This document shows, piece after piece, positions 32,610 through 41,201 of a DNA stretch of 64,000 bases. The translations under genes and the position numbers were made by a program. Every line of letters starts with the position of its first letter. Positions within the stretch are counted from its first letter, which is position 1. The notes beneath the pieces are model-generated. The model saw only the letters and a list, made by a program, of their open reading frames with translations. It had not been told where the DNA came from and made no database searches. Source of the DNA: Zhongshania sp. (GTDB lineage: Bacteria; Pseudomonadota; Gammaproteobacteria; Pseudomonadales; Spongiibacteraceae); contig NZ_JARGNU010000003.1 of NCBI RefSeq assembly GCF_029212375.1, positions 230,039 through 294,038 of the forward strand. The letters run 5' to 3'.

Positions 32610-33104
32610 ATGAGCGGTGAACTGACCCATTTCGATCCTCAGGGTAATGCGCAAATGGTCGACGTGACCGATAAAGCCGTAACCCAGCGCGAAGCGAGAG
32701 CGGCGGGTACGGTGACAATGGCGCCAGAAACCCTCGCCTTGATCGCCAGCGGCGGCCATAAAAAGGGGGATGTACTGGCGGTTGCCCGAATTGCCGGTAT
32801 TCAGGGCGCCAAAAAGTGCGCCGACCTTATTCCCCTGTGCCACCCCTTAATGTTGTCTTCGGTTAAGGTGGAGTTTGCGCTGGATCATGACCGTAACGCC
32901 GTCGACATTATGGCGATCTGTAAGCTCGCAGGGCAGACTGGCGTGGAAATGGAAGCCCTGACGGCGGTGTCGGTGGCAGCGCTGACTATTTACGATATGT
33001 GCAAAGCGGTAGACAAGGCCATGGTGGTATCTGATATACGTCTGTTGGCAAAATCTGGCGGCCGCTCAGGTGATTGGCAGTTTGATACGGGTGCAGCGAC
33101 GTGA
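32610..33104 (+). CDS. moaC: Cyclic pyranopterin monophosphate synthase
   Basis: This 164-residue protein is counted from ATG 32610, which aligns with the usual start (SxLTH..GxAxMVDV); a TTG 18 bases upstream is less likely. Conserved parts are [49 protein letters not shown] and KSGGRSGDW. It converts the MoaA product into cPMP in molybdopterin synthesis. The stop overlaps moaD (GTGA). No moaA or moaB is nearby. Confidence 0.95.
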   Translation: MSGELTHFDPQGNAQMVDVTDKAVTQREARAAGTVTMAPETLALIASGGHKKGDVLAVARIAGIQGAKKCADLIPLCHPLMLSSVKVEFALDHDRNAVDIMAICKLAGQTGVEMEALTAVSVAALTIYDMCKAVDKAMVVSDIRLLAKSGGRSGDWQFDTGAAT

Positions 33105-33361
33105 TTAGCGTTTTATTCTTTGCAAAATACCGCGAGCAATTGGGCACGGCAAAAATCTGTATTGAGAGCAGTGAACTCGCGGCTGAAAATTTAACAGTAG
33201 CTGAATTAAAAGCGCATTTGTCTCAGCGCGGCGACCTTTGGGCGACGGTATTAAATGCCGAGAATACCCTGTGCGCCGTTAACCAAGACATTGCCGATAG
33301 TGCGTGTTTTATCCGCGAGGGCGATGAAGTCGCTTTTTATCCGCCAGTGACCGGAGGCTAG
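33101..33361 (+). CDS. moaD: Molybdopterin synthase small subunit
   Basis: An 86-residue ubiquitin-like protein with the C-terminal ...YPPVTGG tail whose last Gly is thiocarboxylated to carry sulfur. It starts with GTG overlapping the moaC stop, and moaE begins one base after its stop. Together MoaD and MoaE convert cPMP to molybdopterin. Confidence 0.93.
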   Translation: MISVLFFAKYREQLGTAKICIESSELAAENLTVAELKAHLSQRGDLWATVLNAENTLCAVNQDIADSACFIREGDEVAFYPPVTGG

Positions 33362-33362
33362 T

Positions 33363-33830
33363 ATGCATAGTCTGGTGCGGGTTAGTGCGGATGATTTTGA
33401 CGTTGGCGCCGAGTGCGATGCGCTGCGAGCGCTTTCGCGGCGCAGCGGCGCGATAGCGCAGTTTGTGGGTGTTATGCGCGACAGCAACCAAGGTGACGAT
33501 GTTTTAACAATGGAGTTGGAGCATTACCCAGGCATGACCGAGCGCCGGATTAGCGAGATTATTGAGCGCGCCGCGGCACGTTGGCCGATACTTGCCGCCA
33601 CGGTGATTCATCGAGTAGGGCTGCTGCACCCCCAAGATCAAATCGTGTTTGTGGGCGTGAGCGCAGGGCACCGTCACGATGCTTTTCAAGCCTGTGAATT
33701 CATTATGGACTTTTTAAAAACCGAGGCGCCGTTTTGGAAAAAAGAGCGCACCCCAAGTGGCGAGCGCTGGGTAGACGCCCGCGATACTGATCAACAGGCG
33801 TTAGCGCGCTGGCAAACTGAAAAAGCTTGA
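33363..33830 (+). CDS. moaE: Molybdopterin synthase large subunit
   Basis: This 155-residue protein has the conserved FVGVMRDSNQGDDVLTMELEHYPGM, the HRVGLLHPQD region, SAGHRHDAF and the catalytic-lysine stretch LKTEAPFWKKE. GGAGG before its ATG lies in the end of moaD. It is the last gene of the moaC-moaD-moaE operon. Confidence 0.95.
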   Translation: MHSLVRVSADDFDVGAECDALRALSRRSGAIAQFVGVMRDSNQGDDVLTMELEHYPGMTERRISEIIERAAARWPILAATVIHRVGLLHPQDQIVFVGVSAGHRHDAFQACEFIMDFLKTEAPFWKKERTPSGERWVDARDTDQQALARWQTEKA

Positions 33831-33867
33831 TTTTACTGGGCATAGCTTGCCTCGGCAGCCAATCATA

Positions 33868-33899
33868 TTCGCTGTATATCAATAATGGCTGTGTATAAT
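33868..33899 (+). promoter_or_regulatory. Probable promoter of the flavin reductase gene
   Basis: A perfect -10 box TATAAT at 33894-33899 (TGTGTATAATGC) lies 67 bases before the ATG. The -35 side is weak (TTCGCT at 33868-33873, 20-base spacer). Confidence 0.55.
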
Positions 33900-33966
33900 G
33901 CAGGCATAAATAAACTGGTAGAGCCGGACTCGGCCACCATAATAATGAACATCGACAGGAAGTATT

Positions 33967-34443
33967 ATGAGCCTTGATCCCCGTGAATTCCGAAATGCCC
34001 TGGGCCAGTTTCCAACCGGTGTATGTGTAATTAGCGCGAACCCCGAGGGTTACAAACCCTTTGGTATGACCGTAAACTCCTTTGCCTCGGTGTCGCTGGA
34101 TCCGGCCTTGGTGTTGTGGAGTTTGCGCAATGACTCTGAATGTTTAGATGCCTTTAATAAAGCCAAGACCTTTACTGTTAATGTATTGGCAAGCGATCAA
34201 TTGGCGCTATCTAATTTATACGCCCAGCAAAATGACCACAATTTAGTCGCAAGTCACTATCGCATTGGCAAGAGCGGCGCGCCGGTGCTGCGCGGCTGCG
34301 TAACCACTTTTGAATGTGAAATGTGGGCGCGCTATGAAGGTGGTGATCATATTATTGTGGTGGGTAAGGTAATCGAAATGGAAACCAAACTAGGCGCAAA
34401 ACCATTGGTGTTTCACGCTGGGCAATATCGCGAATTACGTTGA
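33967..34443 (+). CDS. Flavin reductase (FMN-binding split barrel)
   Basis: This 158-residue protein starts LDPREFRNALGQFPTGVCVI and continues GMTVNSFASVSLDPALVLWSL, the signature of the flavin reductase-like family that supplies reduced FMN/FAD to two-component monooxygenases. It has AGGAAG upstream of the ATG and its own predicted promoter. No monooxygenase is adjacent, so its partner is unknown. Confidence 0.85.
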   Translation: MSLDPREFRNALGQFPTGVCVISANPEGYKPFGMTVNSFASVSLDPALVLWSLRNDSECLDAFNKAKTFTVNVLASDQLALSNLYAQQNDHNLVASHYRIGKSGAPVLRGCVTTFECEMWARYEGGDHIIVVGKVIEMETKLGAKPLVFHAGQYRELR

Positions 34444-34465
34444 TAAACGAGGAGTTTGGCGGGCA

Positions 34466-35041
34466 ATGAAATACTGTAGTGATTGCGGGGCTAAGCTAGT
34501 AGAGCAGATTCCTGCAAATGATGATCGTCTTCGTTACGTCTGTCCGCAGTGTGACGTTATTCATTACCAAAACCCTAAGGTTGTGGTGGGTTGCCTGCCC
34601 GTAGCCGGCGACAAAGTGCTGTTGTGTCGGCGCGCTATTGCCCCGCGTATGGGCTTTTGGACTATTCCTGCCGGCTTTATGGAAAACGGAGAGACCATGT
34701 TGGCCGGTGCCCTGCGCGAAACCCGCGAAGAGGCGGCAGCCGAAGTGAGTGATGAGGTCTTGTATCGCCTTTTTGATATTCCCCATATCAACCAAGTTTA
34801 TGTGTTTTACCGAGCCAAATTAAACGGCGGCTTTGGTATTGGCCCAGAGAGCCTAGAATCGGGCTTATTCAGCGAAGCTGATATTCCGTGGTCTGAATTG
34901 GCTTTTCCTATTGTGACCGATGTATTGACCGAGTTTTTTGCCGACCGCAAAACTGGTGAGTACCCCGTGCGGGTTAGTACACCCAGTCCGTTGTGGGCTA
35001 AACACGTTGGTTGGAATCCCAAAACCGACAAGCCCCTTTAA
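34466..35041 (+). CDS. Nudix hydrolase with N-terminal zinc ribbon
   Basis: In this 191-residue protein the N-terminal ribbon CSDCG...CPQC (residues 4-29) is followed by the Nudix box GFMENGETMLAGALRETREEA (positions about 71-91, all catalytic Glu present). This layout is common for Nudix proteins that act on NAD(H), FAD or ADP-ribose-type substrates; the exact substrate cannot be read. It is 22 bases after the flavin reductase, probably one transcript, which would fit a flavin or pyridine nucleotide substrate (inference). Confidence 0.85.
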   Translation: MKYCSDCGAKLVEQIPANDDRLRYVCPQCDVIHYQNPKVVVGCLPVAGDKVLLCRRAIAPRMGFWTIPAGFMENGETMLAGALRETREEAAAEVSDEVLYRLFDIPHINQVYVFYRAKLNGGFGIGPESLESGLFSEADIPWSELAFPIVTDVLTEFFADRKTGEYPVRVSTPSPLWAKHVGWNPKTDKPL

Positions 35042-35205
35042 CGGGAATTCTCCTGCCCAGCTATAGGCATATTCCTAAATTCCGGCTATGGTGATATTAA
35101 ACCGTTGGTACTCCACAACACTGTTTACGCTTGTGGGAAGGCCGTTTAAGCAAATTGTGCGCTAAAAGTACGCACCATAATAATGCCATGCAAAGGAACC
35201 GCACT

Positions 35206-36126
35206 ATGGACTACGCTTTTCATACTGTTGATGTGTTTACCCCGACACCGTTTAATGGCGCTCAAATTACTGTTTTTCCGCAGGCCGAGGGTTTAAACGA
35301 TAGGCAAATGCAAATGATGGCGCGGGAAATTAACCATCCCGAAACAGTGTTTGTTTTTCCGGGCCACGACAATATAAGCGCCGAGTTAAAGGTGTTTTCA
35401 CCCCATTGCGAGCGCGCAGTAGGCAGCCATAGTGTGGTGGCGGCTGCGCGGGCGCTGGTGCACAGCGAGGCACTGCCGGTGGTGAGCCAAGACTGCACCG
35501 TGCATTTTTCCCAAGGCAGTAAAATTTTTAATGTGGTGTTGTCGCAAACCGAAGGGCGTTTGCTTACGCAACTGTCTATGACCGTTAACTCGCAAATCGA
35601 CCGCTATGTTCCCGACACCAAAGAGCTGCAAAGCACCTTGGGTTTGGGCCCCGATGACATTGAAACCCTCAAGGCCAAAACCCTATTTGTAAGCTGCGAC
35701 TCTTCCTATTTAATTGTGCCCCTGCGATCTTTAAATGCAGTATATCGCGCGCGTTTTAATTTAGAGGCGTGGTCGCGCAGCAGTGCGTCTTCGGTGCCGG
35801 TTAATGAAGTGTTGGTGTATTGCCGTGAAACAGAATCGCTGCAGACCGACTTTCATCTGCGTATACTGGGCGCGCATATTGCGCAGGACGAAAGCCCGCC
35901 AGTGGGCGCCGCCATTCCAGCCTTTGTGGCGAGCCTGTGCGAGACCCGTGGTTTGGCCGACGGCACCCATGCGCTCTGGCTAGAGCGCGGCCATAAAGCT
36001 GAGCGCCAAAGTATTTTGAAAGTGGAGTTTGTAAAAAAGGCGACGTCTGCGATGGTCGTCAGGGTAGGCGGCGATGCAGTGTTAATAGCCAGTGGCAACA
36101 TGCACGCCCCTGAACACTTATCATAA
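35206..36126 (+). CDS. PhzF-family isomerase/epimerase
   Basis: This 306-residue protein starts at ATG 35206 with AAAGGA upstream; the longer frame from 35131 has no support. The start YAFHTVDVFTPTPFNGAQITVFP and REINHPETVFVFP carry the conserved catalytic Glu (in NHPETVF) of PhzF. GAAIPAFVASLCE in the second half belongs to the second of the two similar halves. The substrate is unknown; no phenazine genes are near. A hairpin terminator follows. Confidence 0.85.
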   Translation: MDYAFHTVDVFTPTPFNGAQITVFPQAEGLNDRQMQMMAREINHPETVFVFPGHDNISAELKVFSPHCERAVGSHSVVAAARALVHSEALPVVSQDCTVHFSQGSKIFNVVLSQTEGRLLTQLSMTVNSQIDRYVPDTKELQSTLGLGPDDIETLKAKTLFVSCDSSYLIVPLRSLNAVYRARFNLEAWSRSSASSVPVNEVLVYCRETESLQTDFHLRILGAHIAQDESPPVGAAIPAFVASLCETRGLADGTHALWLERGHKAERQSILKVEFVKKATSAMVVRVGGDAVLIASGNMHAPEHLS

Positions 36127-36161
36127 GCCTTGTCTGCTAGGCCCGTGCACATAAGAACGTG

Positions 36162-36185
36162 CGGCCTTGGTATTTTACAAGGCCG
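36162..36185 (+). terminator. Hairpin between phzF-like gene and rmuC
   Basis: CGGCCTTG (36162-36169) and CAAGGCCG (36178-36185) pair perfectly around GTATTTTA. There is no T-run, so termination strength is uncertain. The stem ends 13 bases before the rmuC ATG. Confidence 0.5.
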
Positions 36186-36198
36186 GAATCATCATTAA

Positions 36199-37662
36199 AT
36201 GGATCAGCAGCTTTTACTCACCTTTTCAGGTATTGCGGTATTTTCGCTTTTTGTGGGCCTACTCTGCGGCGGTTATTTTCAACGCCGCCTAAATAGTGTG
36301 CAACTCGATAATTTACAGCGCGAAATTCAAGGCCTGCAACAGACCATAGACCAGCAAAGCATCTTGCTTGCGAATACCCAAACTAACCTACAAGATTGCC
36401 GCGAACAGCTAAGCGTAAGCCAACGCGACGGCGCTGTTCATGCCGACCGCGCTACGCAGCAAGCCGAGGCGCTGGCCAGTTGCCGCGCCGCACTGACCGA
36501 GAGCGAAGCAAATAACAGCGAATTAAAATCTGAACTCGCCCGCCAGCAGAGCGCTTATCAGCATTTAAAAACCGCTACCGCTGAGCAAATTGCCTTGCTT
36601 AGCGACGCCAAAAAGCAATTGAGCGATCAATTTGAGCAGCTGGCTAACCGCATTTTCGACGAAAAAAGCCAGCGTTTCCAAAGCCACAGTCGCGAGGCGC
36701 TTGAACTGCAATTAAAGCCTTTTCGCGACCAGCTCAGCGAATTCCGCGGCCGCGTAGACCATATATACAGCGATGAAAATCGCGAGCGCGGCGAGCTTAA
36801 AGAGCAGCTTAAAAATCTGCAGGAAATGAATCGTAATATCAGTAAAGAAGCCCAAAACCTCACTCGCGCGCTAAAGGGCGACAACAAGGCGCAGGGCAAC
36901 TGGGGCGAAGTGATATTAGAGCGGGTGCTTGAAGAGTCTGGGCTGCGCAAAGGGCACGAGTATTTAACCCAGCAAAGCTTTACCGACGATTCCGGCAAAC
37001 GCCGTCAGCCCGATGTAATTGTGCGCCTGCCAGACGACAAAGATATTGTAATCGACGCCAAAGTCTCGCTAATCGCCTATGAGCGCTACTGTAGCAGCGA
37101 AGATGAAGCCGAGCGGCAGGCTTTTTTGCGAGAGCACGCACTGTCGGTTAAGGCCCATATTAACGGCTTAAGCACCAAGGGTTACGAACATATTGAAGGC
37201 CTGCGCACCCTCGATTTTGTGTTTATTTTTATACCAGTAGAAGCGGCATTTATGGCCGCCTTTGAGCATGATCCAGAACTATTTCGCAGCGCGTACGAGA
37301 AGAATATTATTGTTGTTGGCCCAACCACCTTGCTGGCCACCTTGCGCACAGTGCAGAGCATTTGGCGCTATGAGCGGCAAAATCAAAACGCCGAGAAAAT
37401 CGCCAAGGAAGCGGGAGCCTTACACGATCAGTTTGCCTTGGTGGTGCAGTCTCTTGAAGACATCGGCAAGCATTTAGATCGCGGCCGCGATGCCTTTGAT
37501 AAAACCATGAGCCGGATGACGGTTGGCCGCGGCAATTTAGTTGGCCGTGTAAGTCGCCTTGAGGCGCTCGGCGCCAAGGTGAAAAAATCACTGCCGGTGG
37601 CGCTGACCGACCGCGCTGATGTGGATTTCAGCATTGATACTGACGAACACGACCCCGAATAA
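36199..37662 (+). CDS. rmuC: DNA recombination protein RmuC
   Basis: This 487-residue protein has an N-terminal membrane anchor (residues 10-28), a long coiled coil (30-215), then the RmuC domain with GNWGEVILERVLEESGLRKG, QPDVIVRLPDDKDIVIDAKVS and FVFIFIPVEAAFMAA. The D-x(n)-D-AK pattern in IVIDAKVS is the PD-(D/E)xK-like nuclease core. RmuC limits inversions at short inverted repeats in E. coli. Confidence 0.92.
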   Translation: MDQQLLLTFSGIAVFSLFVGLLCGGYFQRRLNSVQLDNLQREIQGLQQTIDQQSILLANTQTNLQDCREQLSVSQRDGAVHADRATQQAEALASCRAALTESEANNSELKSELARQQSAYQHLKTATAEQIALLSDAKKQLSDQFEQLANRIFDEKSQRFQSHSREALELQLKPFRDQLSEFRGRVDHIYSDENRERGELKEQLKNLQEMNRNISKEAQNLTRALKGDNKAQGNWGEVILERVLEESGLRKGHEYLTQQSFTDDSGKRRQPDVIVRLPDDKDIVIDAKVSLIAYERYCSSEDEAERQAFLREHALSVKAHINGLSTKGYEHIEGLRTLDFVFIFIPVEAAFMAAFEHDPELFRSAYEKNIIVVGPTTLLATLRTVQSIWRYERQNQNAEKIAKEAGALHDQFALVVQSLEDIGKHLDRGRDAFDKTMSRMTVGRGNLVGRVSRLEALGAKVKKSLPVALTDRADVDFSIDTDEHDPE

Positions 37663-37696
37663 GCAAATCACAATTAACGAGTAATGGAGAATTAAC

Positions 37697-38173
37697 GTGG
37701 CTCTACCAAAAGTTGGCAATCTTGCTCCTGCTTTTACCCTAAATGATCAAGACGGCAATCCGGTTAGCCTAAAAGATTTTAAGGGCAAGAAAGGCGTGGT
37801 CTTGTATTTTTACCCGCGGGCATCGACCCCTGGCTGTACTTTGCAAGCCTGCGGTTTGCGGGACGTGCATGGCGAGCTGGATAAGCTGGGTTACCAAGTG
37901 CTAGGTGTAAGCTTTGATCCGGTAGCCAAAATCAAGAAATTTCACGACAAGCAAGAGCTTAACTTTCCACTGCTTTCCGACGAAGATCATGCGATTATCG
38001 ATAAATACGGCTGCTGGCAGCTCAAGAAATTTATGGGTAAGGAAAACATGGGTACCGTGAGAACCACTTTTATTATTGGGCAAGATGGCCGCTTACTAAA
38101 GATTATGGATAAATTTAAAACCAAATCTCACCACGAAACCCTTATGGAGGTATTGGCCGAGTTGTCACAGTAA
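37697..38173 (+). CDS. bcp: Thioredoxin-dependent peroxiredoxin Bcp
   Basis: In this 158-residue protein peroxidatic Cys47 and resolving Cys52 sit in STPGCTLQACGLRD, as in E. coli Bcp/PrxQ. It reduces hydroperoxides in the cytosol using thioredoxin. It is 34 bases after rmuC with AATGGAG upstream of the start and may be co-transcribed. Confidence 0.95.
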   Translation: MALPKVGNLAPAFTLNDQDGNPVSLKDFKGKKGVVLYFYPRASTPGCTLQACGLRDVHGELDKLGYQVLGVSFDPVAKIKKFHDKQELNFPLLSDEDHAIIDKYGCWQLKKFMGKENMGTVRTTFIIGQDGRLLKIMDKFKTKSHHETLMEVLAELSQ

Positions 38174-38255
38174 GTCTTACTAAGCACAAGGACTGGTCGT
38201 TTGCTGAAGCAGCTATGCGACCAGCCTGTCGCCAAAAACGTCAGATTTTTCCCTC

Positions 38256-38687
38256 TTATTCTAAAATATCATCCGCGCTTGCGTCGGCTCGGGATTCCGT
38301 TTTGATCTGTTTTTGCAGGCGATAACTTTCTAGGTCTTTCGCGACCATGTCCAAGCACAGCTTGAGCACCACGGCGTCGTCTAAAAAGCCGGCGATGGGC
38401 ACAAAGTCGGGCAGGGCGTCCATGGGCATTAAAATATACAGCAGTGCGGTGGTGATAGAACCCAGCGACCACCACGGTACTTCCCGATACTCGCCTTTTA
38501 CATAATCCTGCACCAAGTTAAACAAGGTGCCAACTTGGCTTAGGTAGGGCGCAAGTGAGTCACTGTTCATCACTTTGTTGATAATGCGCTGGCGATTACT
38601 GAGCGTTTTTTGCAGGGTGGCGTCGTCGAGCTTGGCGGCACCTTCATCGAGCACGTGCTTGGCGCGGTTTTTAGAAAAAAACAGCAT
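38256..38687 (-). CDS. DUF1232 (YkvA-like) membrane protein
   Basis: This 143-residue protein has the hydrophobic segment SLGSITTALLYILMPMDALPDFVPIAGFLDDAVV (about residues 74-107) containing the DUF1232 core LPDFVPxxGFxDD. The N-terminal half is helical. The family is small membrane-associated proteins of unknown function. It converges with bcp and is divergent from the exonuclease III gene. Confidence 0.82.
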   Translation of the reverse strand: MLFFSKNRAKHVLDEGAAKLDDATLQKTLSNRQRIINKVMNSDSLAPYLSQVGTLFNLVQDYVKGEYREVPWWSLGSITTALLYILMPMDALPDFVPIAGFLDDAVVLKLCLDMVAKDLESYRLQKQIKTESRADASADDILE

Positions 38688-38858
38688 GGCGTATTACCTT
38701 GATGAAGTGTGTAGCCGATTCTACGTGTTAGGCCCGAGCGGGTAAATCGTCGGCGCTGACCTGTGACAGCTAATTGCCGGTGAAGAAAAAATTAAACGTC
38801 GCGCTGGTGTTTTTGATAAGCTGGCCGCCGATTATTTTTGAGTAGAGGAGTTTCTCTG

Positions 38859-39629
38859 GTGCGTATCATTACCGCGAATACCAACGGCATTCGCTCGGCC
38901 GGCCGCAAAGGCTTTTTTGAGTGGCTGGCCAAGCAAGATGCCGACGTTGTCTGCATTCAGGAAACCAAAGCCCAGCGCGATCAACTAGAAGACCCGCTTT
39001 ACCATCCTGAAGGCTATACCACGATTTACTGCGATGCGATCAAAAAGGGCTATAGCGGCACCGCAATGTACTGTAAAAAGCCCCCCAATGCGGTAACCAC
39101 CGAATTAGGATGGGATCCCCTCGACAGCGAGGGCCGCTATATACGTGCCGATTACGACAATATCAGCGTAATTTCAATGTATTTGCCCTCTGGCTCAAGC
39201 GGCGACGAGGCGCAGGCCCGCAAAGACATTTTCCTCGATAAGATCTACCCCCACTTTTTAGAGCTTAAAGCCAGCGGTCGCGAGCTGGTGATCTGCGCAG
39301 ACTGGAATATTTGTCACAAAGAAATCGACTTAAAGAACTGGAAGGGCAATCAGAAAAACTCTGGTTTTCTGCCCCATGAGCGCGCATGGCTGGACAAAGT
39401 CTACGGCGAGGGCGGCTTTGTAGATGCCTTTAGAGAGATCAATCAAGAAGCGGTGTATACGTGGTGGTCTAATCGTGGCCAGGCCTACGCCAACAACGTG
39501 GGGTGGCGTCTGGACTACCATGTGGTAACGCCGGGCTTGGTGCCCACCATTCGCGCCGCCGATGTTTATACCGACGAGCGATTTTCGGATCACGCGCCGT
39601 TTACAATGGACTACGATTACTCGCTTTGA
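38859..39629 (+). CDS. xthA: Exodeoxyribonuclease III (AP endonuclease)
   Basis: This 256-residue protein starts at GTG 38859 behind GAGGAG; the frame from 38838 adds seven residues without a site. Motifs: VRIITANTNGIRSA, IQETK (metal Glu), RYIRADYDNI, ICADWNICHKEIDLKN (Asp and Asn of the active site) and the closing SDHAPF His. It removes abasic sites in base-excision repair and degrades 3' ends. Confidence 0.93.
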   Translation: MRIITANTNGIRSAGRKGFFEWLAKQDADVVCIQETKAQRDQLEDPLYHPEGYTTIYCDAIKKGYSGTAMYCKKPPNAVTTELGWDPLDSEGRYIRADYDNISVISMYLPSGSSGDEAQARKDIFLDKIYPHFLELKASGRELVICADWNICHKEIDLKNWKGNQKNSGFLPHERAWLDKVYGEGGFVDAFREINQEAVYTWWSNRGQAYANNVGWRLDYHVVTPGLVPTIRAADVYTDERFSDHAPFTMDYDYSL

Positions 39630-39730
39630 ACCATGGCCTTGTGTACTATGGCAGGCGTATTTTTCTGTGCCGCCGGTTAATGGCCAGCGGCATTTATTTT
39701 AAGTATTAGTTTGATTGAGAAGGACGTGTA

Positions 39731-40069
39731 ATGAGTTTTTTCATCTCCCAAGCCCATGCCCAAGCTGCTGGCGCAGGCGCTAGCCCTCCAGGTGGCGAAT
39801 TATTCCAGATTGGCTTCTTGGTATTAATGTTTGGCCTGTTTTACTTCATTGCGATTCGTCCTCAGCGCAAGCGTCAAAAAGAGCATGCTGCTATGGTTGC
39901 CGCACTGGCCAAGGGCGACGAAGTCGTGACTACCAGTGGTATTCTGGGCAAAGTCACTAAAATTGACGAAAGCTATGTGGTATTGAGCGTTACCGATAAT
40001 GTAGAGCTTAAATTCCAGCGCTCTTCAATTCACGCAGTACTGCCTAAAGGCACGCTTAAAGCAATTTAA
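39731..40069 (+). CDS. yajC: Sec translocase accessory subunit YajC
   Basis: This 112-residue protein has one membrane helix (about residues 27-45, FQIGFLVLMFGLFYFIAIRP) followed by RPQRKRQKEHAAMVAALAKGDEVVTTSGILGKV, the YajC signature. YajC binds SecDF-YidC. In most relatives secD and secF follow directly; here a terminator follows and the next gene is unrelated. Confidence 0.95.
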   Translation: MSFFISQAHAQAAGAGASPPGGELFQIGFLVLMFGLFYFIAIRPQRKRQKEHAAMVAALAKGDEVVTTSGILGKVTKIDESYVVLSVTDNVELKFQRSSIHAVLPKGTLKAI

Positions 40070-40077
40070 ACATTGCC

Positions 40078-40108
40078 TGCGCTCCGTGGTCGCGGAGCGC
40101 ATATTTTA
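40078..40108 (+). terminator. Terminator after yajC
   Basis: TGCGCTCCG (40078-40086) and CGGAGCGCA (40093-40101) pair perfectly around six bases and are followed by TATTTTA. Confidence 0.8.
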
Positions 40109-40119
40109 CAGGTAACACT

Positions 40120-41163
40120 ATGCCTGATGAATCGTTAAACCACGCTACCACCCTAAATCTAGTCAGTGCTATTCAGCCGCCACGGCTGCATTTAGCTCAA
40201 TTACCCACACCTTTACAACTCCTTAGCCGTGTCAGTGAACGCTTTAATGGCCCGCGAATTTGGGTTAAACGCGACGACCTAAGTGGCAGCGTGCTGTCGG
40301 GTAATAAAGTTCGTAAATTAGAATTCAATCTCGCCCAAGCACTCGCCGAGGGCTGCGACACCGTTATTACCTGCGGCGGTTTACAGTCTAATCACTGTCG
40401 CGCCACTGCGCTGCTATGCGCGCAACTCGGTCTTAAATGCCACCTGCTGCTGCGGGGCAGTGCGCCCGCCAGTGCCGATGGCAATTTATTGCTAAACCAA
40501 TTGGCCGGCGCGCGCATTTCGTATTATCCGGCCAGCCAGTATCAGCGCGAGCTTGATGTCTTGCTGCTTGAAACCAAACAAAGTTATGCCAGCCAAGGCT
40601 GCAAGGCGTTTATTATTCCTACTGGGGCCTCAGATGCTATCGGGGTGTGGGGATATGTGCAGGCCTGCGCTGAATTGACGCAAGACTTTGAGCGTTGCGG
40701 CATCAATCCTCAGCATATTATTTGCGCCACTGGCTCAGGCGGGACCCAAGCCGGTCTTACCGCTGGTGTGCATGCTTATGGCATTAACGCCCAAGTATGG
40801 GGGGTAAATGTCTGTGATGACGAGGCGTGGTTTGTCAATAAAGTAAATAGCGATCTCCGCGATTGGGATACGCGGTATCAAACTGGCATAAAGCTTGAAT
40901 CCCTATCGGTTAAGGTCATTGATGGTTATGTTGGCCCCGGTTACGCCCAAGCTGATACTGAGATTTTTCGCTGCATCGCCGACGTGGCGGCTACCGAGGG
41001 CTTGGTTTTAGATCCGGTCTATACCGGCAAGGCCTTTTTCGGCATGTTAGATCAATTACAGCAAGGTCGCTTTGGCAGCAGTGGTGATATCGTATTCATC
41101 CACACGGGTGGGGTTTACGGTTTGTTTCCCCAGCGCAGCCATTTTGACTTTTTAAATAGTTAA
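40120..41163 (+). CDS. PLP-dependent D-cysteine desulfhydrase/ACC deaminase family
   Basis: This 347-residue protein has the PLP lysine in SGNKVRKLEFN (near residue 67), then CGGLQSNHCRATALL and GSGGTQAGL for phosphate binding, all typical of the ACC deaminase/D-cysteine desulfhydrase group. Distinguishing the two substrates needs residues I cannot judge safely here; D-cysteine desulfhydrase is more usual in marine gammaproteobacteria. It stands before an amino-acid symporter and close to alanine racemase, which suggests D-amino-acid use (inference). Confidence 0.82.
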   Translation: MPDESLNHATTLNLVSAIQPPRLHLAQLPTPLQLLSRVSERFNGPRIWVKRDDLSGSVLSGNKVRKLEFNLAQALAEGCDTVITCGGLQSNHCRATALLCAQLGLKCHLLLRGSAPASADGNLLLNQLAGARISYYPASQYQRELDVLLLETKQSYASQGCKAFIIPTGASDAIGVWGYVQACAELTQDFERCGINPQHIICATGSGGTQAGLTAGVHAYGINAQVWGVNVCDDEAWFVNKVNSDLRDWDTRYQTGIKLESLSVKVIDGYVGPGYAQADTEIFRCIADVAATEGLVLDPVYTGKAFFGMLDQLQQGRFGSSGDIVFIHTGGVYGLFPQRSHFDFLNS

Positions 41164-41201
41164 GGCTTATTCGCAATTGATAACAATATTAAGGAATTGA
41201 A

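Noticed and set aside
31909..33830. Metallo-hydrolase and moa genes as one molybdenum operon
   Set aside because: A 50-base gap separates them and the hydrolase is of the glyoxalase II type, with no known link to molybdopterin synthesis.
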